A DNA stretch of 64,000 nucleotides, taken from contig CAAGLJ010000071.1 of the NCBI GenBank assembly GCA_900770785.1, forward strand, positions 1 through 64,000, in the 5' to 3' direction. The notes under the pieces were generated by a model that did not search any database, had not been told where the DNA came from, and saw only the letters and a list, made by a program, of their open reading frames with translations. The translations under genes and the position numbers were made by a program. The stretch's first letter is position 1; every line of letters begins with the position of its first letter. Positions 61,618 to 64,000 of the stretch are shown here, piece by piece. This DNA comes from Lachnospiraceae bacterium. GTDB lineage: Bacteria > Bacillota > Clostridia > Lachnospirales > Lachnospiraceae.

Positions 61618-62820
61618 ATGGTACAGGTAGCAGTATTGGGATATGGCACTGTGGGAAGCGGTGTGGTGGAGGTTTTGGAAAAAAACAAAGAGAAGATTAA
61701 TCTTCGGGCCAATGAAGAACTGGAAGTAAAATATATCCTGGATTTACGGGATTTTCCCGGGGATCCCTATGAAGCCAGGGTAGTTCATGATGTGGAGCTG
61801 ATTTTAAATGACCCTGAGATACAGGTTATCTGCGAGACTATGGGAGGGATTGAACCGGCATATACTTTTTCCAAAAGGGCATTATGCAGCGGGAAAAGTG
61901 TATGCACCTCCAATAAGGAGCTGGTGGCGGCCCATGGGCCTGAATTACTGCGTCTGGCAAAGGAGAATAACTGCAACTATCTGTTTGAAGCCAGTGTTGG
62001 AGGAGGTATTCCCATTATCCGTCCCATGAACTATTCTTTGACGGCGGAGGAAATTGATTCCATAATTGGTATTTTGAACGGAACGACCAATTATATCCTG
62101 ACCAAAATGGACAGAGAAGGGGCTGATTTTGCGGACGTTTTAAAGGAGGCACAGGACAAGGGCTATGCGGAGAAGAATCCCGAGGCCGATGTGGAGGGCT
62201 ACGATGCCTGCCGCAAGATTGCTATTCTTTCTTCTTTAATGACCGGAAAATATGTGAAGTATCAGGATATTTATACAGAGGGAATTACAAAGATCACCGC
62301 ACAGGATTTCCGTTATGCGAAGGCGATGAATAAATCCATTAAGCTGTTGGCGATGAGCAAGGAGACTTCGGAGGGGTATATGGCGATGGTGGCTCCCTGC
62401 CTGATTGACTGTGAGCATCCCCTGTACAGTGTACATGGCGTTTTCAACGCAGTTTTTGTTCATGGAAATATGCTGGGGGACTCCATGTATTACGGAAGAG
62501 GTGCAGGCAAGCTGCCTACTGCCAGCGCTGTGGTTTCTGATGTGGTGGACTGTGCAAGGCACCTGGGGAAGACCGTTACCTGTATCTGGGAGGAAGAAGG
62601 GGTTAAGCTGGTGGACTTTGAACAGTCCCGCAGACGGTTCTTCGTCCGGGTAAAGAAGGAGGGGCTGGATAAAGCAAAGAAACTGTTCCATTTTTCCGAA
62701 ATCATGGAGGTGATTGAGGGAGAGTTTGGCTTTGTGACGGAGGTAATGACAGAGGCTCAGTTTAAAGAGAAGAGAGCAGAACTTCCGGAGATGATCAGCC
62801 GGATTCGCATTGAGGAATAG
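61618..62820 (+). CDS. hom: Homoserine dehydrogenase
   Basis: Reduces aspartate semialdehyde to homoserine with NAD(P)H, on the way to threonine and methionine. About 400 residues. GYGTVGSGV is the nucleotide-binding loop, NKELVAAHG and the NGTTNYIL, AEKNPEADVEGYDACRKI motifs hold the catalytic lysine and aspartate. AAGGAG lies before this ATG. A GTG at 61432, with a better-placed AGGAGG, opens the same frame and would add 62 residues, so a longer form is possible. The C-terminal ACT domain seen in B. subtilis Hom (433 residues) appears to be missing. Confidence 0.95.
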   Translation: MVQVAVLGYGTVGSGVVEVLEKNKEKINLRANEELEVKYILDLRDFPGDPYEARVVHDVELILNDPEIQVICETMGGIEPAYTFSKRALCSGKSVCTSNKELVAAHGPELLRLAKENNCNYLFEASVGGGIPIIRPMNYSLTAEEIDSIIGILNGTTNYILTKMDREGADFADVLKEAQDKGYAEKNPEADVEGYDACRKIAILSSLMTGKYVKYQDIYTEGITKITAQDFRYAKAMNKSIKLLAMSKETSEGYMAMVAPCLIDCEHPLYSVHGVFNAVFVHGNMLGDSMYYGRGAGKLPTASAVVSDVVDCARHLGKTVTCIWEEEGVKLVDFEQSRRRFFVRVKKEGLDKAKKLFHFSEIMEVIEGEFGFVTEVMTEAQFKEKRAELPEMISRIRIEE

Positions 62821-62840
62821 ACTTTATTAAGAAAGAAAGG

Positions 62841-62856
62841 CTGCCGAAAACGGCAG
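62841..62856 (+). other. Mini stem-loop before apgM-type gene
   Basis: CTGCCG-AAAA-CGGCAG, then AATGTGAGGAGTTATG with the ribosome site GAGGAG. Related to the sigF and tmk leaders. Confidence 0.6.
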
Positions 62857-62869
62857 AATGTGAGGAGTT

Positions 62870-64000
62870 ATGAAATATATCGTTGTTTTGGGAGACGGTA
62901 TGTCGGATGAACCTATCGAATCTCTGGGAGGAAAAACACCTTTGGCTTATGCCAAAACCCCGGTTATGGATGCTTTAAGCAAAAAAAGCGAGCTTGGTCT
63001 GGTTCAGACCATTCCCGAAGGGATGAAGCCGGGCTCTGATACAGCTAATCTGGCGGTAATGGGCTACGACCCCAGGATTTATTATTCCGGACGTTCCCCA
63101 CTGGAGGCCTTAAGCATCGGTGTTCCCATGAAAGATACCGACATTGCCCTTCGCTGTAATATTGTAACTATATCGGAGGATGAGGTTTCCTTTGAGGAAA
63201 AGACCATTATTGATCACAGCTCAGGAGAAATCAGTACCGAAGACTGTGCCATACTTCTGGAGGCAGTGAAAAAGGAGCTGGAAGGAAAGGGCTATCATTT
63301 TTATGTGGGAACCAGCTATCGCCACTGTCTGATTTGGGAAAATGGCCAGGTGGTAGAGCTGACACCTCCCCATGATGTTTTGACCCAGGCCATTGGCCAG
63401 TATCTGCCTGAGGACAGGACGCTCAGAGAAATGATGAAGAAGAGCCATGATATTTTAAAGAATCATCCTATTAATGTGGAAAGAAAGAAGCAGGGATTAA
63501 ATCCTGCCAACTGCTGTTGGTTCTGGGGAGCGGGCACCAGACCGGCATTAAAGAATTTTCAGGAAAAAACGGGAAAAAAGGGTATAGTTATCTCGGCAGT
63601 GGATCTGTTAAAGGGAATTGCGGTAGGTGCGGGGATGAGTGCACCTGCAGTGGAAGGAGCAAATGGCGGTTTACATACGAATTACGAGGGAAAGGTGAGT
63701 CGTTTGCTGCAGGCTTTATGCGAAGAGGACTATGATTTTGCCTATCTGCATATTGAAGCTCCCGACGAAATGGGACATCAGGGCAGTGTAGAGAGAAAGA
63801 TTCAGGCGATTGAATATCTGGATGAACGGGTTCTTGGGCCCTTGACCAGTACATTGGAGAAAAATGGTGTGGATTACCGGCTTCTTGTTTTGCCGGATCA
63901 TCCTACGCCGGTTCGGGTGAGAACCCACACCTCTGACAGTGTGCCTTATTTTCTTTACGACAGTACAGAACCGGGAGAATACAGCTGGGCATATAATGAG
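62870..64000 (+). CDS. ApgM-type cofactor-independent phosphoglycerate mutase family protein, 3' end outside window
   Basis: The first 377 residues are seen and the frame is open at the window end. It belongs to the alkaline phosphatase superfamily: metal-binding D9 in GDGMSDEP, the nucleophile S56 in GSDTANLAVMGYDP, and later DEMGHQGS and LPDHPTPVRVRTHTS. ApgM enzymes interconvert 2- and 3-phosphoglycerate. Members next to threonine genes have been proposed to replace homoserine kinase, and no thrB is seen here. GAGGAG lies before the ATG. Confidence 0.9.
   Translation, partial: MKYIVVLGDGMSDEPIESLGGKTPLAYAKTPVMDALSKKSELGLVQTIPEGMKPGSDTANLAVMGYDPRIYYSGRSPLEALSIGVPMKDTDIALRCNIVTISEDEVSFEEKTIIDHSSGEISTEDCAILLEAVKKELEGKGYHFYVGTSYRHCLIWENGQVVELTPPHDVLTQAIGQYLPEDRTLREMMKKSHDILKNHPINVERKKQGLNPANCCWFWGAGTRPALKNFQEKTGKKGIVISAVDLLKGIAVGAGMSAPAVEGANGGLHTNYEGKVSRLLQALCEEDYDFAYLHIEAPDEMGHQGSVERKIQAIEYLDERVLGPLTSTLEKNGVDYRLLVLPDHPTPVRVRTHTSDSVPYFLYDSTEPGEYSWAYNE

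Noticed and set aside
1..64000. Mobile elements, tRNA or rRNA genes
   Set aside because: No transposase, integrase, terminal repeat pair with coding content, cloverleaf with CCA context or rRNA motif was found on reading both strands.

Overview
The window looks like chromosomal DNA of a spore-forming, low-to-mid GC Firmicute, most likely a member of the Lachnospiraceae (Clostridium cluster XIVa). The grounds are the spoIIAA-spoIIAB-sigF operon, the germinant-channel genes spoVAA/AB/AC/AD/AE, a T-box leader on valS, strong AGGAGG-type ribosome sites, many ATGA-coupled starts, and families typical of anaerobic gut clostridia (flavoredoxin-rubredoxin fusion, FeoA-FeoB fusion, TrpB2). Almost every gene is on the + strand; only a DUF1622 gene and a TetR gene point the other way. 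I see no insertion sequence, prophage, CRISPR array, rRNA or tRNA.

Layout. 1-2.9 kb: three unrecognised proteins. 2.9-7.7 kb: a three-gene operon (radical SAM protein with helix-hairpin-helix, its obligate partner protein, and a nuclease-helicase of the DinG/XPD type) behind a promoter that carries two LexA/SOS-like boxes. 7.7-8.0 kb: an AT-rich gap with a cluster of DnaA boxes. 8.0-16.6 kb: a GH13 amylase, two MalF/MalG-type permeases, a coiled-coil membrane-fusion-type protein and an 1129-residue protein joining a MacB-like extracytoplasmic domain to a sugar-binding domain. 16.6-22.7 kb: T-box-valS, folC, a 48-residue ORF, a zinc-ribbon TPR protein. 22.8-26.5 kb: spoIIAA-spoIIAB-sigF-spoVAA-spoVAB, then spoVAC. 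26.5-33.7 kb: DUF1622, an ArsC/Spx-like protein, a GGDEF-EAL protein, azlCD, trpB2 and a flavoredoxin-rubredoxin. 33.9-36.4 kb: tmk, an AlkD-like protein, spoVAD. 36.4-40.1 kb: a Fur/Zur-type regulator with a zinc-type ABC importer and a lipoprotein. 40.1-45.9 kb: RidA, shikimate kinase, an EamA permease, spoVAE, FeoAB and a DUF1653 protein. 45.9-48.7 kb: an SfsA-MutY fusion and a glycosyltransferase. 48.8-57.2 kb: a phosphate regulon (pstSCAB-phoU, Na/Pi cotransporter, phoP-phoR). 57.2-64 kb: glyA, a TetR regulator divergent from two stress-type membrane proteins, and a threonine-pathway cluster (ACT protein, hom, and an apgM-type gene cut by the window end).

How the parts work together. The phosphate block contains uptake, control and sensing genes, with PhoP-box-like TTTACA repeats at exact 11-nt steps before the Na/Pi cotransporter. 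The Zur block has one promoter placed between two arms of an 18-bp inverted repeat. The spoVA genes are scattered over 18 kb, and spoVAC and spoVAD carry forespore-sigma-like promoters of their own. The likeliest under-described systems are the SOS-boxed radical-SAM/helicase operon and the amylase-linked importer that combines MalFG permeases with MacA/MacB-like extracytoplasmic parts but no ATPase. A recurring feature is a small stem-loop of varying sequence placed just upstream of ribosome-binding sites.
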